NCBI RefSeq assembly: GCF_019737615.1
Contig: NZ_JAHKKS010000002.1
Location: 523,319 to 587,318, forward strand
Reading direction: 5' to 3'
DNA length: 64,000 nt
Source: Sphingobium xanthum
GTDB lineage: Bacteria > Pseudomonadota > Alphaproteobacteria > Sphingomonadales > Sphingomonadaceae
Of this stretch, positions 19,142-26,601 are shown piece after piece (position 1 is the first letter of the stretch; each line of letters starts with the position of its first letter). Under the pieces are notes generated by a model. It ran no database searches, had not been told where the DNA came from, and saw nothing but the letters and a program-made list of their open reading frames with translations. Both the position numbers and the translations under genes were made by a program.

Positions 19142-19924
19142 TCAATTATTACCAACTCGGTCAAGCGTAATACTTTCTTCCGCTTCCGCTTCGGCCTTGA
19201 ACTTCTTCGTGAGCGGCAAATCATAGACGGCCGTCGCCCCGAACCGGTGCGGCGCGTGCGGATCGCGGCGGCGCTTGTCGAGCGTCAGGACGCGCGTGCC
19301 GAGCGCGAACGCCTCACGGATGTCATGCGTGACCATGATGATGGTCAGCGAATAGTCGCGCCAAAGCTGAGTGATCAGCGCGTGCATGTCCGCCCGGATG
19401 CCTGGATCGAGCGCGCCGAACGGCTCGTCGAGCAGCAGGATGCGCGGCCGCTTGATGAGCGCCTGCGCGATGGCAAGCCGCTGCTGCATGCCGCCCGACA
19501 TCTGCGCCGGATAGAGATTCAGGCTGTCACCAAGACCGACCGCCTTGAGCATTTCGGTGGCTTGCGCGATGGCCCCGCGCCGTTTCGCACCGAACAGCCG
19601 CGCCGTGAACGGGGCCTGCTCGCATTCCAACCCGAACACGACATTTCCCAGCGCCGATAGGTGCGGAAAGACCGAATAGCGCTGGAACACGACGCCGCGA
19701 TCCGGCCCGCACTCCGGGGTCAGCGGTATGTCGTCGAGCAGGATGGTCCCGCTGGTCGGCACTTCCTGCCCCAGGATGATGCGCAGCAGGCTGCTCTTGC
19801 CGGCGCCGGATGGCCCGATGATCGAGACGAACGACCCCGCCTCGATATCGAGATCGACGCGCTCCAGCACGATCTTGTCGCCATATTCGACCCAGACGTT
19901 GCGGAGGCTGAGCAGCGCGCTCAA
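19142..19924 (-). CDS. ABC transporter ATPase, NitT/TauT (SsuB/TauB) type
   Basis: Cytoplasmic ATPase of an importer, 260 residues from TTG 19924. Walker A GPSGAGKSS, Q-loop region GVVFQRYSVFPHL, signature MSGGMQQRLAIAQAL, Walker B ILLLDEPFGALD and switch MVTHD are all intact. The TTG overlaps the permease stop as ATTGA, the same arrangement as at 2591-2594; a longer reading to 20011 would lie inside the permease gene. It works with the permease and lipoprotein encoded directly upstream, most likely to import guanidine or a related nitrogen compound. Confidence 0.9.
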   Translation of the reverse strand: MSALLSLRNVWVEYGDKIVLERVDLDIEAGSFVSIIGPSGAGKSSLLRIILGQEVPTSGTILLDDIPLTPECGPDRGVVFQRYSVFPHLSALGNVVFGLECEQAPFTARLFGAKRRGAIAQATEMLKAVGLGDSLNLYPAQMSGGMQQRLAIAQALIKRPRILLLDEPFGALDPGIRADMHALITQLWRDYSLTIIMVTHDIREAFALGTRVLTLDKRRRDPHAPHRFGATAVYDLPLTKKFKAEAEAEESITLDRVGNN

Positions 19925-20736
19925 TGCGTCGCTCCATGCGCCCAGGGGAACGCCTTGCGGCTGCTCCAGGTCAGCGCCATATCCATCAGGATCGCCAGCA
20001 GCGCGATCCACCCGACATAGGGCAGGATGATGTCCATCGAGAGATAGCGCCGGACGAGAAAGATCCGGTAGCCAAGCCCGATGTCGGACGCGATCGCTTC
20101 CGCCGAGATGAGGAACACCCAGGCCGGGCCGAGCGAGAGGCGCAATGCCTGGATGAGGCGCGGCATCGCCTGCGGCAGCGCCACGCGCAGCATCAACTGC
20201 CAGCTGCTCGCGCCGAGGGTCTGCGCCTTGATCATCTGCTCGCGCGGCAGATCGGCGACATAGGCCGCGACATCGCGAACCATGAACGGCGCGATGCCGA
20301 TGACGATCAGCGCCACCTTCGCCATCTCGCCGAGACCGAAGGCGATGAACAGGACCGGCAACAGCGCGATCGGCGGGATGACGGCGATGCCGGTCACCAG
20401 CGGGCCGAAGGTCGCCCGCACCGGCGGCAGGACGCCGAGTAGCAGGCCCACGAACAGCGCCGAGAGCGTCGAGATGCCGAGCCCGAGGCCAAGCCGCTGA
20501 AGGCTTGCGACCGTGTCGGCCCAGAAAATGAGCTGCCCGGAAAGCTGATCCGGCACGAACAGCAGAGCCGCCATGCCTTCCGCCATCGCACCGGGCAGCG
20601 GCAGGATCTTGTCGCTGGGATTAGCCGCATGACGACCGGCCGCCATCACCAGATAGAGCAGCACCAGCAGCAGGATCGGGATCGCCCCCAGCAGGATGCG
20701 GTTGCCCGGACGGACATGTCGGTTCACCCAGCGCAT
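19921..20736 (-). CDS. ABC transporter permease, NitT/TauT (SsuC/TauC) type
   Basis: Inner-membrane permease of 271 residues with about six hydrophobic segments and the EAA-type loop (QTLGASSWQLMLRVALPQAMPRL). ATG 20736 is 29 bases after the stop of the solute-binding protein gene. It forms the membrane pore for the ATPase encoded by the overlapping downstream gene. Confidence 0.9.
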   Translation of the reverse strand: MRWVNRHVRPGNRILLGAIPILLLVLLYLVMAAGRHAANPSDKILPLPGAMAEGMAALLFVPDQLSGQLIFWADTVASLQRLGLGLGISTLSALFVGLLLGVLPPVRATFGPLVTGIAVIPPIALLPVLFIAFGLGEMAKVALIVIGIAPFMVRDVAAYVADLPREQMIKAQTLGASSWQLMLRVALPQAMPRLIQALRLSLGPAWVFLISAEAIASDIGLGYRIFLVRRYLSMDIILPYVGWIALLAILMDMALTWSSRKAFPWAHGATH

Positions 20737-20765
20737 GATATCATGTCCTGCCCGGCGCCAACCGC

Positions 20766-21851
20766 TCAGAGCTTCCCATCGGCCGCCATCTGCATGTAGC
20801 TCGCGTCGAAGCGCAGCGTCACATTGTTGGCATCACCCAGCGTCTTGCCGCCCGGGAACGACATGCCGACCGCATCGGCCGATTTCGCGCCCTGGCCGAA
20901 CAGGCCCTTGGAGAAGCTGAAGTCGCGCACCCGCGTCATGGTCGTGATCAGCGCCGCATCGGACGTTGCCGCGACAGCCGCCTTAGGGTCGGCATAGAGG
21001 AATGTCGTGGCAAGCTGCTGGTCGAACAGCTCGGGCGTGCTTCCGGCGAGCTTCGCCATGGCCGCGCGCGCCGCCTTCCCTTCCGCATCCTGCCGCTGCA
21101 TCAGCGCCAGCGTCTCATACCAGATGCCGGCCAGCGCCTTGCCCAGATTGGGATTGGCCTTGAGCGTCGCCGTATCGACCACCAGCAGATCGAGGATCTC
21201 GCCCGGAATATCGGCCGAGCTGAACACTTGCTTCGCGCCCGGCGTCGTCTTCATGACCGAGAGCTGCGGGTTCCAGGCCACCGCCGCCGTCACGTCCGGC
21301 GTCGCGAAGGCGCCGACAATGTCCGCATCCGCCGTGTTGACCGTCTTCACGTCGGTAAGCGCCATGCCGACCGAATTGAGGCCGCGCGCCAGCAGATAAT
21401 GCGAGACGGACAGCTCGACGAGATAGACCTGCCGGCCCTTGATCGCGGCCAGCGAGTCGCCGCCCTTGATGACGACACCGTCATTGCCGTTGGAATAGTC
21501 GCCGACGATGATCGCGCTGGTGTCCTTGCCGCCCGCGGCCGGAATGGTGAGCGCATCCATATTGGCAACCGTCACGCCGTCGAACTTGCCGGCGGTGTAC
21601 TGGTTCACCGACTCAACATAGTCGTTCACCTGCACGATGTTGATCTTGATGCCGTATTTGTCGGCCCATTTCTTCACGATGCCGGCCTGCTGCGCATAGG
21701 GCCAGGGCATCCAGCCCGCATAGATCGACCAGCCGATGCTGAACTCGGTCTTCGCCTTGGGTGATTCGGTCGCAGAGGGCGAACAGGAGGCGACCACCAA
21801 GGCACATATCGTCAGTGCGATATTCCTCGCGGTTCGGATGGCGCTCAGCAT
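20766..21851 (-). CDS. ABC transporter substrate-binding lipoprotein, NitT/TauT type
   Basis: 361-residue solute-binding lipoprotein. From ATG 21851 (AAGGGGA eight bases upstream) the signal peptide ends in the lipobox VASC. The mature protein has the NMT1/TauA-like fold (SIGWSIYAGWMPWPYAQQAG). It is the first gene of the eight-gene operon, and the divergent region with the TATTACTA inverted repeat lies 60 bases upstream. Aromatic residues are rich in the first lobe (WSIYAGWMPWPY), which would suit a cationic ligand such as guanidinium; that is inference only. Confidence 0.9.
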   Translation of the reverse strand: MLSAIRTARNIALTICALVVASCSPSATESPKAKTEFSIGWSIYAGWMPWPYAQQAGIVKKWADKYGIKINIVQVNDYVESVNQYTAGKFDGVTVANMDALTIPAAGGKDTSAIIVGDYSNGNDGVVIKGGDSLAAIKGRQVYLVELSVSHYLLARGLNSVGMALTDVKTVNTADADIVGAFATPDVTAAVAWNPQLSVMKTTPGAKQVFSSADIPGEILDLLVVDTATLKANPNLGKALAGIWYETLALMQRQDAEGKAARAAMAKLAGSTPELFDQQLATTFLYADPKAAVAATSDAALITTMTRVRDFSFSKGLFGQGAKSADAVGMSFPGGKTLGDANNVTLRFDASYMQMAADGKL

Positions 21852-21910
21852 GATTCGTCCCCTTTCGCAGTGCAGCATTGCCGCAAAATTTCGCTTTGTC
21901 CATGCTCGAT

Positions 21911-21936
21911 TATTACTATTGCGGCCGTTAGTAATA
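21911..21936. promoter_or_regulatory. Candidate operator: TATTACTA-N10-TAGTAATA inverted repeat
   Basis: A perfect 8-bp inverted repeat with a 10-base spacer lies in the divergent region between the ABC operon (start 21851) and the metallo-hydrolase operon (start 22060). It is AT-rich in a GC-rich surround. A closely similar sequence (about 21 of 30 positions, no gaps) stands at 25301-25330. The span of 26 bp resembles the 28-bp operator of NikR, so the NikR-like protein of the operon is one candidate binder. Confidence 0.55.
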
Positions 21937-21968
21937 TCAATATGATGGCTGGGTCGCATGCGGAGATA

Positions 21969-22047
21969 AAACTGGCCCGCAAGACGGCTCGCCGGGGAGG
22001 ACGTCCATCAAAGGCAGCTCACTCAAAGCCGCGTCTGCGGCCAGTTT
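21969..22047 (+). other. Structured leader element A upstream of the metallo-hydrolase genes
   Basis: AAACTGGCC (21969-21977) pairs perfectly with GGCCAGTTT (22039-22047), and the arms continue inward with GCA/TGC, GAC/GTC and AGCC/GGCT with small bulges. A competing local hairpin GCCGC-GTCT-GCGGC sits at 22028-22041, 13 bases after CATCAAAGG. It ends 12 bases before the start codon, so it would be in the 5' leader of a rightward transcript. A related layout recurs at 26500-26564. I do not recognise it as a known riboswitch class. Confidence 0.4.
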
Positions 22048-22059
22048 CGGGGTATTTTG

Positions 22060-23139
22060 ATGGCGCAGAGTTCGACTGCCACTTCCGCACCGCCACCATC
22101 GGCTTCGGCGCGCACTTACCCCAACGGAAATCCCGAACTCAGCTATAACCCTCCCGGCATTCGCAATACGGACAGCGCAATCCCGCTGCATCCGAAGGGG
22201 CCGCGCCTGCACAATTATGCGAGCGATGGCCCGGCGCCCGGCGATCTCGCCTTCCGCTGGATCTTCGGGTCCAACGTCGCTGCCACGAACCGCGATCCGC
22301 GCGTGCAGGTGGTGCAGTATAATGAAGACACGTTCGTCCTGCGGGAGAATGTCTGCGTCCATTGGGAAGCGCCGTTCACCTATCTGCTGTTCGGCAACAA
22401 GGGCGTGCTGCTGATCGACACCGGCGCGACCAGCGACATGAAGCATTATCCGCTGCGACCGATGGTGGACGCGATCATCACCCGCTGGTGCCAGGCGCGC
22501 GGGCGCAGCAAGCTACCGCTGACCGTCGCGCTGACCTCTGGCGAGGACATCGCGCAGAATCAGGGTCTGGTGCAGTTTGCGGGACGGCCGGACACGACCC
22601 TCGTTCCAGCTCCGCTGGAAGTGATGAAGCGCTTCTACGGTCTCGGCACGAGCTGGCCGGGCGGCACCGGAAAGATCGATCTGGGCGACCGCGTGATCGA
22701 GGTCATCCCGACGCCCGGCACGCACAAGGACGGGGTCAGCTTCTACGATCCCTATTGCGACTTTCTCTTCACCGGAGACCTGCTGTTCCCCGGCAAGATC
22801 AACATCAGCAACGACGGCGATTTCGTGACGTCGCTGGAGCGGCTCAAGGCCTATGTGGCCGGCCATTCGGTGAAATGGATCCTCGGCGGCCATATCGACA
22901 TGATGTTCGTGCCCGGCAAATATTACCGGCGCTTCGTCAACTACAAACCCTATGAGCGGGTGCTGGAGATGATCCCCGGCCTGATCGACGAGGCACTGAC
23001 CTATGCGCGCGAGGTCAAGGGCAAGGACATGATGCTCATCCGGCCCGACTTCGTGCTGTTCAACGGGGTCAGCCCCGATCAGCGCACCCCCGTCTGGCCT
23101 GCGGGCGTGCCCAACATCACCCCGCCCTTCCACTTCTGA
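22060..23139 (+). CDS. Metallo-beta-lactamase-fold protein with a degenerate metal motif
   Basis: 359 residues, no obvious signal peptide. The MBL fold is visible: strand LLFGNKGVLLIDTG, TPGTHKDGVSFYD, FTGDLLF and LGGHID. The canonical HxHxDH motif, expected after the LPLTVALT strand, reads TSGEDIAQNQ, so three or four zinc ligands are missing while the later His, Asp and His survive. Its downstream paralogue (23158-24168) keeps the motif as SHLHGDH. This copy may bind one metal, act as a partner of the paralogue, or be non-catalytic. ATG 22060 is used; TTG 22057 is adjacent. First gene of a plus-strand unit. Confidence 0.8.
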   Translation: MAQSSTATSAPPPSASARTYPNGNPELSYNPPGIRNTDSAIPLHPKGPRLHNYASDGPAPGDLAFRWIFGSNVAATNRDPRVQVVQYNEDTFVLRENVCVHWEAPFTYLLFGNKGVLLIDTGATSDMKHYPLRPMVDAIITRWCQARGRSKLPLTVALTSGEDIAQNQGLVQFAGRPDTTLVPAPLEVMKRFYGLGTSWPGGTGKIDLGDRVIEVIPTPGTHKDGVSFYDPYCDFLFTGDLLFPGKINISNDGDFVTSLERLKAYVAGHSVKWILGGHIDMMFVPGKYYRRFVNYKPYERVLEMIPGLIDEALTYAREVKGKDMMLIRPDFVLFNGVSPDQRTPVWPAGVPNITPPFHF

Positions 23140-23157
23140 CGACGCAGGAGAGCCTCC

Positions 23158-24168
23158 ATGGATCGTCGCACTTTCCTCGGTTACAATGCGGCAGCGGCCG
23201 CCATCCCGCTCTCCGGCGCGGCGCTCAGCAGCATTGCCGGCGCCGCATCGGCTGCCGTCCGGCCCGCGCCGGTCGACTTCAAGAGCAATGTCCCGGCGAC
23301 CGGCTCCTTTCCCGAGAAGTGGGACTGCGGCTCCTCCTCCTGCATGGACAACAAGGATCCGCCGGTGCAGGTCCACTGGTACAATCCGCACACCGCGATC
23401 CTGCGGCAGAACAAGGCCTATAGCTACGAGGCGCCGTTCGCTCCGCTCTATTTCGGCAACGATCGCGTGCTGCTGCTCGACGAGGGCTTCACGCAGCTGC
23501 GCAACGAATGGGATCTGCGCGGCGTGGTCGACGAGTGCATCGACGACTGGTGCCGCCGCAACGGGCGCGATCCGGCGAGCCTCGAGCTGCTGGTCGCGTT
23601 CAGCCACTTGCACGGCGACCATTATATGGCAGTCAACCAGTTCGCCGACCGGCCGAATACGCGCTATATGGGCCAGACCCATGAGGAGATGGTCGGCTTC
23701 TGGGGCATGACCAATTTCCCCGAAGAGCGTGTGACCCTGGACCTCGGCGGGCGCGATATCCTCATCTGGGGATCGCCCGGCCATGTCCGGTCCGAGTTCG
23801 CCTTCTACGACAGCTACACGCAGATCCTCTACACCGGCGACATGTTCTACCGGGGGCGCTGCTATATCAGCTTCTGGCAACCCTGGTTCGACAGCATGAA
23901 GCGGCTGATCGACTTTTGCGACACGCATCCCGTCGCCCATGTGATGGGATGCCATGTCGAGATCAGCAAGTCCGGCGAGGACTATCCCTATGGTGTCACC
24001 TGGCAGCCCGACGAAGCGCCGGTCGAGATGACCGTGCAGCAGTTGCGCGACGCCTTCGCGATGGCGAAGACCATCACGGAGCCAGGCATATATTTCACCG
24101 GCACCGTCTTCCTCTGCAATCAGACGCGGGGCACGACGACGATCGACCGCAATCCCTATCGATATTGA
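23158..24168 (+). CDS. Metallo-beta-lactamase-fold hydrolase, Tat-exported
   Basis: 336 residues with a Tat-type N-terminus (MDRRTFLGYNAAAAAIPLSG), so probably exported folded. The metal motif is intact: FSHLHGDH, then GSPGHVRSE, YTGDMF and MGCHVE. ATG 23158 has AGGAGA seven bases upstream and is 18 bases after the stop of its paralogue. Periplasmic MBL enzymes of this general type include lactonases, sulfatases and beta-lactamases; no substrate can be assigned. The pairing of an exported intact copy with a cytoplasmic degenerate copy is unusual. Confidence 0.84.
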   Translation: MDRRTFLGYNAAAAAIPLSGAALSSIAGAASAAVRPAPVDFKSNVPATGSFPEKWDCGSSSCMDNKDPPVQVHWYNPHTAILRQNKAYSYEAPFAPLYFGNDRVLLLDEGFTQLRNEWDLRGVVDECIDDWCRRNGRDPASLELLVAFSHLHGDHYMAVNQFADRPNTRYMGQTHEEMVGFWGMTNFPEERVTLDLGGRDILIWGSPGHVRSEFAFYDSYTQILYTGDMFYRGRCYISFWQPWFDSMKRLIDFCDTHPVAHVMGCHVEISKSGEDYPYGVTWQPDEAPVEMTVQQLRDAFAMAKTITEPGIYFTGTVFLCNQTRGTTTIDRNPYRY

Positions 24169-24189
24169 AGCATCGGGCAGGAGCGACGC

Positions 24190-25116
24190 ATGAAGAAACC
24201 CATTGGTATCACTCTGTTATCTGCCGCGCTCGTTGCGGCATCCCCGCCCGATCCGGCGGCGCTGACCGAGAAGGAGATCAGCGTGCCGGGCTTCGCGGAT
24301 TTCCTCGCGGTCGACGGCAGCACGGTCTGGGCGACCAATGACGGGCGGGTCGAGCAATGGTCGACCAGCGGCAAGGTCGCGTCGGTCGATGTACCCAAGC
24401 CCTGCGGCGCGATGACGATGGGCTTCGGCTCACTCTGGGTCGGCAATTGCAAGGGCGGCGAAGTCTACCGGATCGACCCGAAGACCGCGAAGGTGCTGGC
24501 GACCATTCCCGCCGGGATCGGCCCGAGCGGCGAGCTGAACGTAGCCGCGGGCGCGGGATCGATCTGGGCGCCGGACCAGACGGCGGGCAAGATCAGCCGC
24601 ATCGATCCCACGACCAACACGGTGATCGCCACGATCGGCGTAACCACCGACACGTCCTACCTTTCCTTCGGCTTCGATGCGCTCTGGGTCGTCAGCGGCA
24701 AGGGGCAGACGCTGCAGCGCATCGATCCCAAGACCAATGCCGTCACCCACACGCTCGCGCTCGGCAAGATGCCCGGCTTCCTGGTCGCGGGCGAGGGCGC
24801 GGTGTGGGTTCAGGAGCAAGGCGACGGCACGCTCGCTAAGATCGATCCCGCGACGGTGACGGTGGTCACGCGCACCAAGGTGGGCGCCAATCTCAAATGG
24901 GGCGACATAGATACCGGCAACGGCAAGGTGTGGCTCCGCACGACCGACGACCAGGTCTTCGTCGTACTTGACGCCAAGACTGCCACGATCCTTGCGCGCC
25001 TCGGCAAGGCCGCCGGCAGCGGCGCTCTGCGCTATACGCCGGAGGGCATCTGGACGAGCGCGCACGACGTCCACACCCTCTCCTGGTGGAGCGCGACACC
25101 GAAGGATGGGGAATAG
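24190..25116 (+). CDS. Exported beta-propeller (YVTN/Vgb-like) repeat protein
   Basis: 308 residues with a Sec signal peptide (MKKPIGITLLSAALVAASP). About six repeats of the form GxGSLWVxN...VYRIDPKTxKVLATI, typical of YVTN/virginiamycin B lyase-like propellers. AGGAG precedes ATG 24190 by six bases, and the gene follows the Tat-exported hydrolase by 21 bases, so both likely act in the periplasm. It probably binds a ligand or partner rather than catalysing; the unit ends in a clear terminator at 25226. Confidence 0.8.
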   Translation: MKKPIGITLLSAALVAASPPDPAALTEKEISVPGFADFLAVDGSTVWATNDGRVEQWSTSGKVASVDVPKPCGAMTMGFGSLWVGNCKGGEVYRIDPKTAKVLATIPAGIGPSGELNVAAGAGSIWAPDQTAGKISRIDPTTNTVIATIGVTTDTSYLSFGFDALWVVSGKGQTLQRIDPKTNAVTHTLALGKMPGFLVAGEGAVWVQEQGDGTLAKIDPATVTVVTRTKVGANLKWGDIDTGNGKVWLRTTDDQVFVVLDAKTATILARLGKAAGSGALRYTPEGIWTSAHDVHTLSWWSATPKDGE

Positions 25117-25225
25117 CCGTTGGGCGCCTTCGCCACGCGCGCGAGACGAATCAGCGGCCCTGTACCTAGGACACGGCGCCATGATCGTGTCGATCCGCTC
25201 GACATCAATATTAGGCGTGAATTCG

Positions 25226-25258
25226 AACCGGCTTTTCCCAGTGAGAAGCCGGTTTTCG
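25226..25258 (+). terminator. Rho-independent terminator after the beta-propeller gene
   Basis: AACCGGCTT (25226-25234) pairs perfectly with AAGCCGGTT (25246-25254), followed by TTCGTTGATTTT. It closes the metallo-hydrolase/propeller transcript about 110 bases after the last stop codon. Confidence 0.75.
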
Positions 25259-25300
25259 TTGATTTTCCGAGATTCCGATGCGTCGCCCAATGATCCAAAA

Positions 25301-25334
25301 TAATACTCTTGACGCAATAGGTAATATCGATACC
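25301..25334. promoter_or_regulatory. Second copy of the candidate operator, upstream of the desaturase gene
   Basis: TAATACT-N12-GGTAATA followed by TCGATA aligns without gaps to the site at 21911, sharing the outer TAxTACTxTTG and GTAATATCxATA blocks. It lies about 90 bases before the start of the sterol desaturase-like gene. A TTGAC hexamer (25309-25313) lies within it, so binding could occlude a promoter. Confidence 0.5.
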
Positions 25335-25422
25335 GTGTGCCGATAAGTCTTGAACAGCAAGGTCAGCAGAGAGAGGATCGAAAGGATTGGGCCGGTTGCC
25401 GGCTCGATGCGGGAGACTTTCT

Positions 25423-26391
25423 TTGGACCAGCAACCGGACTCCAGTGCTGTTCTCTCAGGCGCCGCGCTCCCCGCTGCGGGCAACGACGCTGCTAACGCC
25501 GATCGCGCCCTCAAGCGGACGCTCGTCAACCTGCTGCCGCCTGCCACGGTCGCCGTCATCATCCTGTTCTGGGCTTTCGGCCCCGAATCCTGGACGAGCA
25601 ATCCCTGGTCCATCGTCGCGGTGGGCCTGCTAACCACCGCCTTCATCCAGGCTATGGAATATGTCTTCGAGCGGCATGCCGGCTGGCGCATGAACCGCCG
25701 CGAATTCGCGACGGACATCTTCTATGTCGCCTTGAGCTACACGGCCATTTCCTGGGCCGCCCGGCTTGCCGATGCACCTCTGGCCGCGCTCAAGGAATCC
25801 TTCGGGATCACCACGGCATGGGCCATGCAGCTGCCCTTCCTCGCGCAGGTCGCCCTGGTGATCGTGGTCTTTGAGTTCGGGCAATATCTGATGCACCGCC
25901 TGATGCACAATTGGCTGCCCTTCTGGCTGACCCACGCGCCGCATCACCACATCACCCAGCTCAATGCGATGAAGGGCTATATCGGCAACCCGATCGAACT
26001 GTTCCTGATCAGTCTCAGCGTGCTGGCGCTGTTCGATCTGCCGATCGCCGCCCAGTTCTGCGCGTTCAACATATTGGGTGCGGTGTCGGGCTACGCGCAC
26101 GCCAATGTGCGTTCGGATCCGCCCCTGTTCTACTCGTTCTTCTTCACGACCATTCGTCACCACAGCCTGCACCATACGGCGCTGAGCTATGAGGATACGC
26201 GCTGCAACTACGCAAATTCGCTTATTCTCATCGATCGCGTCTTGGGTACGTATCGGGAAGGTGAATCGAGCATCGTCGGTCAGGACGAGCGCAAACGTTT
26301 GTCGATCCGGGAGCAGTTTCTGTTCCCGTTCGTCCCGCTGATCACGCGGATGAAGGCAAAGCGAGCCGGCTCCGCGCCGGCAGCAAGCTGA
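25423..26391 (+). CDS. Sterol desaturase/fatty acid hydroxylase superfamily protein
   Basis: Integral membrane di-iron enzyme of 322 residues. The histidine clusters are HRLMH, HAPHHH and RHHSLHH, as needed for the di-iron centre, between about four membrane segments. The start is uncertain: TTG 25423 has GGGAG eight bases upstream and gives MDQQPDSSAV; TTG 25387 is an alternative. The family hydroxylates or desaturates sterols, carotenoids and lipids, or cleaves alkyl ethers. It lies between a terminator and the TonB receptor, and has the operator-like site in its promoter region. Confidence 0.84.
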   Translation: MDQQPDSSAVLSGAALPAAGNDAANADRALKRTLVNLLPPATVAVIILFWAFGPESWTSNPWSIVAVGLLTTAFIQAMEYVFERHAGWRMNRREFATDIFYVALSYTAISWAARLADAPLAALKESFGITTAWAMQLPFLAQVALVIVVFEFGQYLMHRLMHNWLPFWLTHAPHHHITQLNAMKGYIGNPIELFLISLSVLALFDLPIAAQFCAFNILGAVSGYAHANVRSDPPLFYSFFFTTIRHHSLHHTALSYEDTRCNYANSLILIDRVLGTYREGESSIVGQDERKRLSIREQFLFPFVPLITRMKAKRAGSAPAAS

Positions 26392-26499
26392 CCTGGGGCG
26401 GAGAGCCCAGGCGGTAGTTTAGTATCGGATCGGACGGCTTGGCATAACGAGATAAGCCAGGCCCGAAACGACGAGCATCAGCCCAAAACCGGAAAAGCG

Positions 26500-26564
26500 G
26501 TGGCGGACGCTCGCGGACGATCCTCCCATCAAAGGTAATTCAGCTTCTGACGCAGCCGCGTCAG
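26500..26564 (+). other. Structured leader element B upstream of a TonB receptor
   Basis: Contains GACGCTCGCGG, then CATCAAAGG (26527-26535), then after 11 bases a perfect hairpin CTGACGC-AGCC-GCGTCAG (26547-26564), ending 37 bases before the receptor ATG. GACGC near 26508 could also pair with the GCGTC of the hairpin, giving two exclusive folds. The order of parts is the same as in element A at 21969-22047. Confidence 0.35.
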
Positions 26565-26601
26565 GGCGCGGGAAAGCTTATTCCAAAAAAAGGGGAAGCA
26601 T

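Noticed and set aside
22015..22028. CAGCTCACTCAAAG, identical to 14 bases flanking the origin in common cloning vectors
   Set aside because: The flanking bases differ at once on both sides and the stretch is part of the leader element; chance match rather than vector contamination.
21850..22060. Guanidine riboswitch upstream of the ABC operon
   Set aside because: I looked on both strands for the guanidine-I GGTTCCG/GGTCCGAGAG and AAAAGCCCGGGAGA blocks, ACGR-loop pairs of guanidine-II and the guanidine-III pseudoknot motif and did not find them.
25220..25260. GGTTCGAATTC on the minus strand, like a tRNA T-loop
   Set aside because: The arms do not pair as a T-stem and no acceptor or anticodon arm is found; the bases belong to the terminator hairpin.
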